In this document: positions 1 through 8,868 of the stretch, piece by piece
Layout of the letters: every line of letters begins with the position of its first letter
Numbering within the stretch: the stretch's first letter is position 1
Origin: JASBZA01 sp964392065
Lineage (GTDB): Bacteria; Bacillota; Clostridia; Saccharofermentanales; Fastidiosipilaceae
Length of the DNA: 36,133 bases
NCBI GenBank assembly: GCA_964392065.1
Contig: CAYMOG010000010.1
Location: 1-36,133 of the forward strand
Direction of reading: 5' to 3'
The notes under the pieces: model-generated
What the model was told of the DNA's origin: nothing
Databases searched by the model: none
The model's input: only the letters and a program-made list of their open reading frames with translations
Position numbers and translations under genes: made by a program

Positions 1-26
1 GGCGGATAAGCGGATAATGCGAAGGA

Positions 27-2120
27 TTATTGTTCTCGGTCGGCGAGGAAGCGTTTAGCGAGGGTGCGCAGGCCTGCGTGTTCAGGCTTCTGCATGTCTT
101 TGTCCTCTGTTATGAGGCGAGCGGCCCAGGAGGATGTTTTCGTGAGGAGCTCTTGATCTTCATAGAGGTTTGCGAGTTTGAAGGTAGGTAATCCGTGTTG
201 GCGGGTCCCGAAGAAATCTCCAGGACCGCGAAGTTTCAGGTCGGCTTCGGCGATTTCGAAGCCGTCTTCGGTCTGGCACATCGTCGTTAGCCTTTCGCGG
301 GCTAAGCCGTCTCCAACGTCGCTATGTAAGACGCAGAGAGATTCCTTACTCCCTCGGCCTATTCGCCCGCGCAGTTGATGAAGCTGTGCTAATCCGAAGC
401 GCTCGGCGTTCATTACAATCATAAATGAAGCGTTGGGATTGTCGACTCCTACTTCGATTACCGTTGTGCTGACAAGTACTTGTATTGCATTGTCCGAGAA
501 TTGTGCCATCACTTCATTCTTCTCCTTCTCTTTCATTTGCCCGTGCAGCAAGCCAATCGAGAGATCAGGAAATACTTTTGCACTAAGTTTTTCGTATAGC
601 GTGGTGGCCGAGAGCATGTCTGAGTCTTCGGATTCATTTACCATCGGACAGACGATATACACCTGCTGTCCTTGGTCTACGAAGCGGCGGATAAGGGCAT
701 AGAGCTTCGGCATGTCCTTCGTTCTAGCGGTATACGTTTTGATAGGTTTTCGTCCAGGAGGCTTCTCACTTAGAACCGACACGTCGAGATCTCCATACAC
801 GACGAGTCCCAAGGTCCTAGGAATAGGCGTCGCAGACATCACCAGAATATGCGCAGCCTCTTGCTGGCTCAGTTCGAGCCTCTGTTTCACGCCGAAGCGA
901 TGCTGTTCGTCCGTAACCGCAAGCGCAAGCTGCTTAAACACTACTGTTTTCTGAATGACAGCGTGGGTGCCGATTAAGTAGAGAATTTCTCCTTTGGCCA
1001 AAGCTTCATACACCCTGCGTTTCTCTCGCGCAGACTGTTCTCCGGTAAGTATAGCGATTTGCTCAGATGAAATATCCGGAAAAAATGTCCGAAAATTCTT
1101 CTCGTGTTGCTTCGCTAAGATACTAGTAGGAGCCATAAGTACAGATTGGCGGCCCATTAGACCTTGGGCGTACATAGCTAAAAAAGCAACAATCGTTTTG
1201 CCTGAGCCTACATCCCCTTGGAGCAGGCGATTCATAGCAATCGGTTTACTCATATCCTTTAGACAATCTTGTACGGCTCTCTGTTGATCACCCGTTAATT
1301 TGAATGGAAGGTGCGCTATAAATTTTTTTAATTTCTCTACCGCTTCTGGATTCTTCTCAATTCCTAGAGGAATGCCTGCCTTCTTCAGTGCATCTACCTT
1401 ATTTAAGCGCAATCCTAATTGCAAAAATAAGAGTTCATCGAAGGCTAAACGGCGTCTTGCAATGCGATAATTCTCTAAGTGTTCTGGATTATGAATTTGT
1501 TCATAAGACCATACTAATCCCGCAAGCTCTTCTTCCTTGCGAATTTGAGCGGGCAAGTGCTCTTCTAGTTCCGGTAAGACAATCTCCAGACTCTGCTCTA
1601 CATAACGGCGCAAGAGGTTCTGACCTAACCCTTGGGTCGCAGGGTACACGGGCCTCACAAACGTATCTGCGACCACCTCCGCCATACTCTCACCAAATTC
1701 AGGAAACTCTACGCCTACCTGATGAGTAAACTGAGGATTAACGACTTGAAAATAGCTACCTTCCCTCTTAATTTTCCCACGGAATAAATAAATCTCACCA
1801 AGTTCCAACTTATCTTGCAAATAGGGCTGGTTAAACCAAATTCCACGAATAAGTCCCGAAGAATCCCTCAGAGACGTTTGCAATATCGAACGTTTACCCT
1901 TGTTAAAAACGGTTGGAACTCTCTGGACTTGAGCGAGAAACACACCATCTTCACCGTTTACAAGATCTCGTATCGCTGTGATGGAAGTCCAATCTTCGTA
2001 ACGTCTAGGAAAATGACTTGCCAAATCCCCCACCGTATAGACATCTAACTTAGCCAGTTGCTTGGCTCTAGCAAGAGAAATCCCTCTAAGACTTGTAACC
2101 TTCTCATTCCAATGCTTCAT
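27..2120 (-). CDS. recG: ATP-dependent DNA helicase RecG
   Basis: RecG is a superfamily 2 DNA translocase that remodels stalled replication forks and branch-migrates Holliday junctions. From the ATG at 2120 the product is 697 residues, normal for the family. The N-terminal wedge/OB part covers roughly residues 50-150. Helicase motifs follow: Walker A GDVGSGKT (302-309), the DEQH box (404-407), SATPIPRT, and the RecG-type QLHQLRGRIGRG motif near the end of the second helicase lobe. The frame stays open upstream to a TTG at 2180, but the ATG at 2120 has GAGGGAAG at a good distance and matches the family N-terminus. Its start overlaps the end of nth by 17 bases, so translation is probably coupled. 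The family assignment is certain; the start is likely. Confidence 0.97.
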   Translation of the reverse strand: MKHWNEKVTSLRGISLARAKQLAKLDVYTVGDLASHFPRRYEDWTSITAIRDLVNGEDGVFLAQVQRVPTVFNKGKRSILQTSLRDSSGLIRGIWFNQPYLQDKLELGEIYLFRGKIKREGSYFQVVNPQFTHQVGVEFPEFGESMAEVVADTFVRPVYPATQGLGQNLLRRYVEQSLEIVLPELEEHLPAQIRKEEELAGLVWSYEQIHNPEHLENYRIARRRLAFDELLFLQLGLRLNKVDALKKAGIPLGIEKNPEAVEKLKKFIAHLPFKLTGDQQRAVQDCLKDMSKPIAMNRLLQGDVGSGKTIVAFLAMYAQGLMGRQSVLMAPTSILAKQHEKNFRTFFPDISSEQIAILTGEQSAREKRRVYEALAKGEILYLIGTHAVIQKTVVFKQLALAVTDEQHRFGVKQRLELSQQEAAHILVMSATPIPRTLGLVVYGDLDVSVLSEKPPGRKPIKTYTARTKDMPKLYALIRRFVDQGQQVYIVCPMVNESEDSDMLSATTLYEKLSAKVFPDLSIGLLHGQMKEKEKNEVMAQFSDNAIQVLVSTTVIEVGVDNPNASFMIVMNAERFGLAQLHQLRGRIGRGSKESLCVLHSDVGDGLARERLTTMCQTEDGFEIAEADLKLRGPGDFFGTRQHGLPTFKLANLYEDQELLTKTSSWAARLITEDKDMQKPEHAGLRTLAKRFLADREQ

Positions 2121-2796
2121 CGTCTTCCCTCGCCTGGGCCAAAGCAGGGTAACGTTTCCTTCCCTCTCGGCAAATCTCAATCAGCACACAATGTGGACAT
2201 TCAGGACTTCTAGCCTTACATACTGCGCGGCCGTGGGTTACCATAAAATGCCCCCAATCCGTCCAATGCTCTTCGGGCACATAGCGCTCGAGATCTCGTT
2301 CCACACGATAAGGATCCTCTGCATTTGTTAAACCTAGTAGCTTAGAAATACGCTTACAGTGCGTGTCTACCACAATAGCTTCCTGGCCGAAAATATCGCC
2401 CAATAATAAATTTGCGATTTTACGCCCGACGCCTGGTACCTCCAGAAGTTCTTCTAGAGTATCAGGCACAACACCTCCATGATGCTCCAGTAGAAAATTT
2501 GCCGCTAAATAAATATTTTTTGCTTTATTTCTATAGAGTCCGCAGCTTTTGACATAAGGTTCAATGGCTTCAGGACTAGCGCCCGCAATATCTTCCATCT
2601 CAGGATAATCTGCCCAGAGAAAGGGCGTTACTTTATTCACACGTTCATCTGTACACTGAGCAGCGAGTATCGCAGCAACCAGAAGTCGCCAGGGATCTTC
2701 CCTATCATTTAACGTCGTATCCGGGATACCATATTCTGCCATTAACCTTGTAATAACAAGTTTAGCTTGTTTTTTACCTTGTGGTCTTCTTCTCAT
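2104..2796 (-). CDS. nth: Endonuclease III (DNA glycosylase/AP lyase)
   Basis: This enzyme removes oxidised pyrimidines from DNA and cuts the resulting abasic site in base excision repair. The product is about 230 residues. It has the helix-hairpin-helix VPGVGRKIANLLL with the catalytic lysine, then VDTHCKRISKLLG with the catalytic aspartate. At the C-terminus four cysteines are spaced C-x6-C-x2-C-x5-C, the standard [4Fe-4S] cluster site. I place the start at the ATG at 2796, which has AAAGGGGAG just upstream. A GTG at 2811 in the same frame overlaps the stop of the kinase gene and is less likely, because the ribosome binding site would then lie inside the coding region. The gene is packed between the kinase gene and recG. 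Confidence 0.96.
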   Translation of the reverse strand: MRRRPQGKKQAKLVITRLMAEYGIPDTTLNDREDPWRLLVAAILAAQCTDERVNKVTPFLWADYPEMEDIAGASPEAIEPYVKSCGLYRNKAKNIYLAANFLLEHHGGVVPDTLEELLEVPGVGRKIANLLLGDIFGQEAIVVDTHCKRISKLLGLTNAEDPYRVERDLERYVPEEHWTDWGHFMVTHGRAVCKARSPECPHCVLIEICREGRKRYPALAQAREDDEALE

Positions 2797-2810
2797 AAAC
2801 TCCCCTTTCA

Positions 2811-4340
2811 CTACGCCAATGGTAGAGTAAATTCAAATTTTGCACCACCTAATTGGCTCTTCGATGCGAATATGGATTGGCCATGAGCCTGAAGAATTTT
2901 CTTACAGATATATAGGCCCAGCCCACTGCCTTTTCTACCGGTTCTCGAACGATCGCTCTTGAAGAATCGGTCGAAAATAAACGGTAAATCCTCTTGTGTA
3001 ATACCAGGTCCATTATCTTCTACTTCAATACGTACCCGATTTTTTCCTACTTTTTCCGTGCGAATCGAAATAATGCCATATTCATTTACAAACTTAATTG
3101 CATTAGAAATAAGATTATGTAAGACACGTTCTATTTGTTTCTCATTGGCCATAATCATGATTTCTTCACCTTGTATAGGTCGCACATTTGTCTGCACAGA
3201 AATATTCTTGGTCAACAGCAAAACTTCCATACTATCAATCACGCGAGCAATAACTTCAGTAACATTGAACTTAGTCATTTCGAGATCTTCAGGATCTTGT
3301 TCAAGCGTAATCATCGTATTCATATCTTGAACCAGACTACTTAGACGCTTAGTCTCTTCTTGCACAGTCGTTAGGTATTTTTCGTGTAATTCTGGTGGGA
3401 TCGTTCCATCAAGCATGGCCGTTACGAATCCCGATATGGACGTTAATGGTGTTCTCAAGTCATGGGATACACTGGCTATAAAATCCCTTTGGTCACGATT
3501 TTGCCTTTGGATTTGTTCAATCATACGGTTAAAGGTAATAACTAAATTACTCCAATCGTCTTCTTGTTGCTGAGAACCAATAGCATAGTCATCGTCCCAA
3601 TCCATATGCACACGTGTATCTAAATCCCCCTGCGCCACACGATTAGCCGCTTCAGATAATATGTCGATAGGTTCCGCCATACGACTGACATAACCTTTTA
3701 CAATTACGGTGGCGACTACGAGGGCTAATACAAGTATGAAACCCAAGCCAATAAGCACATTCATCGAAGATAAGGAGAATGCCGCGGTAGGATAAAATAT
3801 TAATAAACTTGCCCAATATCCCCCCTGATCATCGACCAAAGGCCGAACCACCGATAACCAATCTCCCGACGTCTCCGAGAATACACCAAAAAAATTACCA
3901 CCTCGAAGCGTAACACCGGTCTCTAGTCCCGATAATATCTGTGGCCGATGAGACATGAAGTATCCCTGGTCTTGTATATAAACTATGCTATCCAGAGCGG
4001 ATGGAGGAATATCACTGACAAACATCAGGTTACCGTTAGGTTTCATAATCCAGATTGTCGTATCCGTAAGTTTTGCAATTACTTCTAATTGATTTTGTGC
4101 ATTCGAGCTAATGTTCTCATGGGCATTATTATTTTCTTGTAGCTCCGCTATCATTGTATCTGCAGCCTGAGTCATAAAGTTTATTTTTTCGTACACAAAT
4201 AAATCATACAGTATCTTAAGATACAATACAGCGATTAACAAAAAAGCCAACACAATGGTTCCTACAATTAACATATTGTAGTACTTCGTTGTGTTCGCTC
4301 TTACTCTTCTCTTGTTACTAAATTTACTTCCCTTACTCAT
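2811..4340 (-). CDS. Membrane sensor histidine kinase
   Basis: This is the sensor of a two-component system; it phosphorylates the response regulator encoded just upstream. In order along 509 residues: a first membrane segment (about 23-45), an extracytoplasmic sensor region (about 50-190), a second membrane segment (about 193-217), a HAMP linker (about 218-275), and a HisKA dimerisation helix with SVSHDLRTPLTS and the phospho-acceptor His293. The HATPase domain follows, with an N box around NLISNAIKF, DNGPGI (G1), PFIFDRFFKSD (F) and GSGLGLYIC (G2). All catalytic motifs are present. The gene overlaps the regulator by four bases (ATGA). The architecture resembles ResE/PhoR/SrrB-type kinases, but the signal cannot be read from the sequence, so I give no symbol. 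Confidence 0.95.
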   Translation of the reverse strand: MSKGSKFSNKRRVRANTTKYYNMLIVGTIVLAFLLIAVLYLKILYDLFVYEKINFMTQAADTMIAELQENNNAHENISSNAQNQLEVIAKLTDTTIWIMKPNGNLMFVSDIPPSALDSIVYIQDQGYFMSHRPQILSGLETGVTLRGGNFFGVFSETSGDWLSVVRPLVDDQGGYWASLLIFYPTAAFSLSSMNVLIGLGFILVLALVVATVIVKGYVSRMAEPIDILSEAANRVAQGDLDTRVHMDWDDDYAIGSQQQEDDWSNLVITFNRMIEQIQRQNRDQRDFIASVSHDLRTPLTSISGFVTAMLDGTIPPELHEKYLTTVQEETKRLSSLVQDMNTMITLEQDPEDLEMTKFNVTEVIARVIDSMEVLLLTKNISVQTNVRPIQGEEIMIMANEKQIERVLHNLISNAIKFVNEYGIISIRTEKVGKNRVRIEVEDNGPGITQEDLPFIFDRFFKSDRSRTGRKGSGLGLYICKKILQAHGQSIFASKSQLGGAKFEFTLPLA

Positions 4341-5044
4341 TCCGATTCTGTATCAAATTTATAGCCTACTCCCCATACCGTCTTGATAGACCATGGAAGA
4401 TTGGCTTCTAGGACATCAATTTTTTCACGAATACGCTTCACGTGAACATCTACGGTACGTGACTCGCCGAAGAAATCATAACCCCATACATTTCCCAGTA
4501 ATTGCTCTCTAGTAAATACGCGATTAGGATTAGAAGCTAAGAAGAATAATAGTTCCAGTTCCTTAGGTGGCATCTCAATATCTTGCTCCGCAATCTGAAC
4601 AGAATAACGACTCTTGTCCACAACAAGTCCTTCGAATTCAACCCGTTCTTTTTGCTCCTGTACTTGACTATTACTATTCTCTGAACGTCTTAGTACCGCC
4701 TTAACGCGCGCGATTAATTCTTTTGCTTCAAAAGGTTTCTGAACATAATCATCGGCACCCAACTCAAGTCCTACAACCTTATCTAGGGTTTCACCTCTTG
4801 CGGTAAGCATTATTATGGGTACTTGGGATTCTTTGCGAATTTCTCTACAGACATCATATCCATCCATACCTGGAAGCATGAGATCCAAAAGAATAATGTC
4901 AGGATCAAATTGACGGAACGCTTCTACAGCACTAGAACCATCAAAGCAAGTATCAACTTCGTAGCCTTCCTTTGAAAAATAAAGACTAATTAACTCGTTT
5001 ATACTACGATCATCATCAATAACTAAAACTTTTTTTGCGCTCAT
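4337..5044 (-). CDS. OmpR/PhoB-family response regulator
   Basis: A 235-residue transcription factor partnered with the kinase encoded downstream. The receiver domain (about 1-120) has the acidic pair DDD near residues 10-12, the phospho-acceptor Asp54 in ILLDLMLPGMDG, Thr81 and Lys103 (VQKPF). The C-terminal winged-helix domain (about 135-235) has the typical MPPKELELLFFLASNPNRVFTREQLL and SRTVDVHVKRIREKI segments ending in WGVGYKF. A strong AGGAGG lies seven bases before the ATG. The gene follows a terminator, so it probably starts its own transcript, which would continue through the kinase, nth and recG. It resembles the ResD/PhoP/MtrA group; the target genes are unknown. Confidence 0.96.
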   Translation of the reverse strand: MSAKKVLVIDDDRSINELISLYFSKEGYEVDTCFDGSSAVEAFRQFDPDIILLDLMLPGMDGYDVCREIRKESQVPIIMLTARGETLDKVVGLELGADDYVQKPFEAKELIARVKAVLRRSENSNSQVQEQKERVEFEGLVVDKSRYSVQIAEQDIEMPPKELELLFFLASNPNRVFTREQLLGNVWGYDFFGESRTVDVHVKRIREKIDVLEANLPWSIKTVWGVGYKFDTESE

Positions 5045-5115
5045 AGTCGCCTCCTATAAATCTAGTCTCTCTAGTTTAACAGATTCCCGTATAAATGGGC
5101 TACACTTTTTCTATG

Positions 5116-5147
5116 CCAAAAAAACCAATAGTCAAAAACTACTGGTT
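5116..5147 (-). terminator. Rho-independent terminator after nrdR
   Basis: On the minus strand a 10-base-pair stem (AACCAGTAGT pairing with ACTATTGGTT, with one G-U pair) closes a 5-base loop and runs straight into seven T residues. It lies 30 bases after the nrdR stop codon and separates the division cluster from the two-component operon. Confidence 0.85.
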
Positions 5148-5177
5148 CTTCTTCCTTGTCCCAAACAAGGCAAGTTA

Positions 5178-5654
5178 CTAAATTTCAGACTCCCTCTGCT
5201 TATGTGAAGCTAGAAGTTCTTCTAGTTCATTCATAAATTCATTTACATCTTTAAATTGTCTATAAACGGAAGCGAAACGTACATAAGCGACATCATCGAT
5301 ATTTTTAAGTCCTGCCATAACTTGCTCTCCAACAAAGGTGCTGGATATTTCTTTTTCTAGGGTATTGCGACAGGTTTCTTCTACTTCTTGGGCAAGTCGT
5401 TCCATCTGCTCTGTACTTACAGGCCTCTTCATACAAGCTTTTACGATACCGTTCAGTAGTTTATCGCGATCAAACATTTCTCTTGTACCATCTTTTTTTA
5501 CGACTACAAGAGGAGGCGCTTCAACCTTTTCATACGTAGTAAAACGAACGCCGCACGCGATACATTCGCGACGGCGTCTAATGGCTGCCCCGTCCTCTGC
5601 AGGACGGGAATCTACAACCTTATCATCATTACTTTCACAAAAGGGACATTTCAT
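5178..5654 (-). CDS. nrdR: Transcriptional repressor NrdR
   Basis: NrdR senses ATP/dATP and represses ribonucleotide reductase genes through NrdR boxes. The 158-residue product has a zinc ribbon at the N-terminus (Cys3, Cys6, Cys31, Cys34) followed by an ATP-cone domain (about 49-139), which is the full NrdR architecture at its usual length. It starts 11 bases after the ftsZ stop and ends before a terminator, so it is the last gene of the division transcript. The ribosome binding site is weak (AGGT), which hints at coupling to ftsZ translation. No reductase gene is in the window, so its targets lie elsewhere. Confidence 0.96.
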   Translation of the reverse strand: MKCPFCESNDDKVVDSRPAEDGAAIRRRRECIACGVRFTTYEKVEAPPLVVVKKDGTREMFDRDKLLNGIVKACMKRPVSTEQMERLAQEVEETCRNTLEKEISSTFVGEQVMAGLKNIDDVAYVRFASVYRQFKDVNEFMNELEELLASHKQRESEI

Positions 5655-5665
5655 GAAGTATTTAC

Positions 5666-7159
5666 CTATTCGTTATCATTGAATAGCCATGGAAGAATTC
5701 TTCCACTTTTTTTAGCCTCTTGACCATTGCTCTTTTCTGTAGAGCGAGGAGAGCTGGATGGTGCGTTGTTTTGTGGGCTTTGGCCACGATCTTGTGCACT
5801 TCTTCTTCTCTCTTGTACCTGCTCATAGGAGTCGAAGTCATCTTGTCTTCTGCCTCTGTCGTATTCAGGTTCTCTTCTGGATTCGAAGGATGGCCTGTCA
5901 TAATTTGGGCTACGGACTCCTTCTGTGTAATTCTCTTGATAACGTTCTGTTTCCTGGGTTCTAGAACGTGTAGGCTCCTCATTCTCATAGTCGGCAGCAT
6001 TATAATAGTTTGGTTCATAATCAGAACTCTTGGTGTAATTACTGCGGCTTGGTTTGTAATTATCCTCTTCTAAAAAGCTTTTTCTTTCTTTGCCGCGGCT
6101 TCTATTGGCATGCTGTCTTGCATTACGGAATAAGTCCTGACTATCGTCTTCGTACGCTTCTTCTTCATATTGTTTCTCGAGATTATGATATTCTTCAAAC
6201 CCTGACGCAATTACCGTAATCATAATTTCATCATCTAAACTATCGTCTAGAACAGCACCGATAATGATATCCGCAGATGGAGAGGCGGAGTCTCTTACGA
6301 GAGTTGCCGCTTCGGAGACTTCACGAATCTTCATAGAAGATCCTGTGAAACTGATGATGATACGTTCAGCACCGTCAATACTTGTATCGAGTAGTGGGCT
6401 GTGAATCGCTTCATCGATAGCATCTTCCACGCGATCTGGACCCTGAGCTCTACCAATACCCATATGGCATACACCTGCGTTTGTCATAACACGGCGCACG
6501 TCCGCCATATCTAGGTTAATTAATCCAGGAACAGCTACTAAGTCGGAGATACCTGTAATACCATAACGGAGTACATGGTCTGCCATAGCGAAGGCTTGAT
6601 CCACGGTAGTATCTTCATCGGCAATATCTAGAAGTTTATCGTTTGGAACGATAATTAGAGAGTCCACATACTTCGCCAATTCTTCAATACCAGATTCCGC
6701 ATTGGTCGTACGTTTTGCACCTTCGAAGCGGAAAGGCTTCGTCACAACACCTACCGTCAGAATACCCATATCCTGAGCTATTTGGGCTACTACAGGTGCT
6801 GCACCAGTACCTGTTCCACCACCCATACCTGCGGTAATAAATAGCATATCGGTTCCGCGAATTAAACTAGAAATCTCGTCTCTAGACTCTGTCGCAGCCT
6901 TCTGTCCAACTTCTGGATCTGCACCAGCACCTAAGCCCTTGGTCAGCTTCTCACCTATACGCACTCTTGTCTCTGCCTTAGAACGTTCGAGCGCTTGATT
7001 GTCTGTATTGATAGCAATAAAATCCACGCCACGTACATTGGTATCGATCATTCGATTTACAGCGTTACATCCACCGCCACCGATACCTACTACGCGTATT
7101 ACAGCGTTTTTACTGAAGTCTTGTGTGGATTGATTCTGATTTGTTTTTTGCTCTGCCAA
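5666..7159 (-). CDS. ftsZ: Cell division protein FtsZ
   Basis: FtsZ is the tubulin-like GTPase that forms the division ring. The 497-residue product has the nucleotide-binding GGGGCNAVNRM near residue 27, the tubulin signature GGGTGTG (113-119), and the T7 loop around NLDMADVR (215-222), so polymerisation and GTP hydrolysis should be normal. The globular part ends near residue 320. The remaining ~175 residues are a hydrophilic linker rich in Arg, Glu, Tyr and Ser, ending in RILPWLFNDNE where most relatives have a DIPxFLR-type peptide. B. subtilis FtsZ is about 380 residues, so this tail is long. Translation starts at a TTG, with AAGGGGG eight bases upstream. No ftsA lies next to it. Confidence 0.98.
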   Translation of the reverse strand: MAEQKTNQNQSTQDFSKNAVIRVVGIGGGGCNAVNRMIDTNVRGVDFIAINTDNQALERSKAETRVRIGEKLTKGLGAGADPEVGQKAATESRDEISSLIRGTDMLFITAGMGGGTGTGAAPVVAQIAQDMGILTVGVVTKPFRFEGAKRTTNAESGIEELAKYVDSLIIVPNDKLLDIADEDTTVDQAFAMADHVLRYGITGISDLVAVPGLINLDMADVRRVMTNAGVCHMGIGRAQGPDRVEDAIDEAIHSPLLDTSIDGAERIIISFTGSSMKIREVSEAATLVRDSASPSADIIIGAVLDDSLDDEIMITVIASGFEEYHNLEKQYEEEAYEDDSQDLFRNARQHANRSRGKERKSFLEEDNYKPSRSNYTKSSDYEPNYYNAADYENEEPTRSRTQETERYQENYTEGVRSPNYDRPSFESRREPEYDRGRRQDDFDSYEQVQERRRSAQDRGQSPQNNAPSSSPRSTEKSNGQEAKKSGRILPWLFNDNE

Positions 7160-7270
7160 AATTATGTCCCCCTTAAGCGAAATATATTTATTTCATATAT
7201 ATTACAAAAATATTACGCTTCCTAATATAAATGATTATTTGAAATTATGCTAGACCTATTTTCGTAAATC
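7160..7270 (-). promoter_or_regulatory. AT-rich leader before ftsZ, possible promoter
   Basis: This 111-base gap is the largest inside the division cluster and is very AT-rich. Minus-strand hexamers such as TTGTAA and TATATT occur, but their spacing (about 15) is poor, so I do not assign boxes. An internal promoter giving extra ftsZ expression is plausible from position alone. I see no terminator in it. Confidence 0.25.
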
Positions 7271-7924
7271 TTAGGGATTTTCGTCAATATTTGCGATATT
7301 GTCACGTTCCCTTGTTTTTTTGCCATTTTCAGCATCCGATATTTCCGGTATTTCTGATGCCTCCTCGTCAAAACCTTGTTCTAAAATCAGTTGCCGCATC
7401 GCTTCTTCTTCGAACAAGACATCGGCTTCATTAATTAAAGAATCGGCTTCCAGTCTAAGTCTTTTGGCTTGCTCCCGTAATTCCTCTACTCGCAGTAAGC
7501 CTGGGCTCTTTTCATCTCGTATATTTTCTATAGGCAGCTGCTCTGGACTCTGGCCGGTTTTTTCCATCCATACCTTTATCGTTTTCTGACGACTCTGAAG
7601 TCTCTCTACTAAGAGTTTACTGAGCTTCGACGCATGAAGGAAGATCCTTATACCAATGATAATGACTAAGGGCGTTAATAAATCTAGGGCCAAAGCATCA
7701 CCCAGAGCATTCATTGCTAGCGCCACTAGGATTTGGCTTATCCAAGTCACCAAAAAAGCTAGATTGGTGAAACGTTTCTCTTCTCGTAATTTAATACCTT
7801 CTAGTAATTGGCTAATCGTAATTAATACAACTATCGCTAAGTAAGTAAATATAACACTAGGAAGATTGAAACTAATTAATAAACCTACTAATAGACCTAG
7901 AATAATGGCGAATAATGGTATCAT
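7271..7924 (-). CDS. sbp: Sbp-like membrane protein (DUF1290) with long acidic tail
   Basis: Residues 1 to about 110 match the small basic protein family (B. subtilis Sbp/YlxX) encoded between divIB/ftsQ and ftsA-ftsZ in many Firmicutes: three or four hydrophobic segments with basic loops and an ending like GIRIFLHASKLSKLLVERL. Its role in division is not established. Typical members are about 110-120 residues; this one has 217. The extra ~105 residues are hydrophilic, predicted helical and strongly acidic (stretches such as EADVLFEEEAMRQLILEQ), presumably cytoplasmic. The start ATG has AGGAG at a good distance, 8 bases after the ftsQ stop. The family call rests on position and the N-terminal pattern. 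Confidence 0.75.
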   Translation of the reverse strand: MIPLFAIILGLLVGLLISFNLPSVIFTYLAIVVLITISQLLEGIKLREEKRFTNLAFLVTWISQILVALAMNALGDALALDLLTPLVIIIGIRIFLHASKLSKLLVERLQSRQKTIKVWMEKTGQSPEQLPIENIRDEKSPGLLRVEELREQAKRLRLEADSLINEADVLFEEEAMRQLILEQGFDEEASEIPEISDAENGKKTRERDNIANIDENP

Positions 7925-7932
7925 GTTTTCTC

Positions 7933-8868
7933 CTAATCCTCTGTGGTGTAACCCGTACTACTTACAAGGGTTTCTTCTGACTCTGTCTGACTGGTCGTCT
8001 CTTGGGTAGTAGGCTCCGGTGCACGATATTCTGTTATTTCAGGCACGACTTCTCCTGGCTTAAAAACATTTTGCTGTCCACTTAAATCCAGAACACCACC
8101 TCGTAAATCTGAAAACAACTCTTGAGGCAACGCATTCGCTAACCATGCCAATTTCTCACCGTAGTTTTGGCTAGGATTAATCTTAACATCTAATCTATGG
8201 CCTTGCCCTAAATCCAAACGTAAATACATCGTATTTGCGGAGTATGGATAGAAATGTTCAATGCTCGACAAAAATGCTGAAGTACCGGATTCTTGATCCA
8301 ATCGTACGACTTCACTTAAAACTAATAATACTCTCTCGTACTGTCTAATCGTCTCAGTATCCACATGCTCACCTGCAATTAGCTCAGGATTGATTTGCAG
8401 GCCAAGAATTAATGGCAAGTTTTGTGAAGGTAACGTCTCCATGATTTCCAAGATCCGCCCTTCCTTATCCAACACATAATTTCGGTCATTCGTGGCGACA
8501 TGAGAAACGCCCTGGCGTTCTTCTATATTGACACGTACATCGTAAGGGAAGTCAACGCCTACACTTACCGCCTCGATATACGGAAAAGCCTGAATTAAAT
8601 GCGCTTCAATTTCCGAGTAACGCAATTGTAAAACCTGTGAAATATTCCCTGATAGATAATAGAACAAGTGATTGCCTTCTTGGATACCTGTTTCTAGAAC
8701 AATGCGCTCTTCTTGCAAATAGGAATTACCCTCCACATCCACCGACCGAATATAAAATTGCGGCAGAAGCGTAACCAGAGCAATACATAAGCCAATAATT
8801 AGCACGATTACTAGGAATATAATACCTTGGGTCAGACCCCTACGCTGATTTCTTCGCTCTCTATTCAT
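7933..8868 (-). CDS. ftsQ: Cell division protein FtsQ/DivIB
   Basis: A single-pass bitopic divisome protein that links FtsL/FtsB-type partners to septal wall synthesis. The 311-residue product has a short basic cytoplasmic start, one membrane segment (about 16-38), then a POTRA domain beginning IRSVDVEGNSYLQEERI and the FtsQ beta domain. The last ~40 residues are rich in Thr, Ser and Glu and look disordered. It overlaps the end of murG by 8 bases, and its ribosome binding site (GGAG) sits inside murG. In Firmicutes the name DivIB is equally appropriate. Confidence 0.93.
   Translation of the reverse strand: MNRERRNQRRGLTQGIIFLVIVLIIGLCIALVTLLPQFYIRSVDVEGNSYLQEERIVLETGIQEGNHLFYYLSGNISQVLQLRYSEIEAHLIQAFPYIEAVSVGVDFPYDVRVNIEERQGVSHVATNDRNYVLDKEGRILEIMETLPSQNLPLILGLQINPELIAGEHVDTETIRQYERVLLVLSEVVRLDQESGTSAFLSSIEHFYPYSANTMYLRLDLGQGHRLDVKINPSQNYGEKLAWLANALPQELFSDLRGGVLDLSGQQNVFKPGEVVPEITEYRAPEPTTQETTSQTESEETLVSSTGYTTED

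Noticed and set aside
5662..6018. Second minus-strand frame inside the ftsZ tail
   Set aside because: It is a by-product of the low-complexity codon pattern of the FtsZ linker; there is no domain and no separate start signal.
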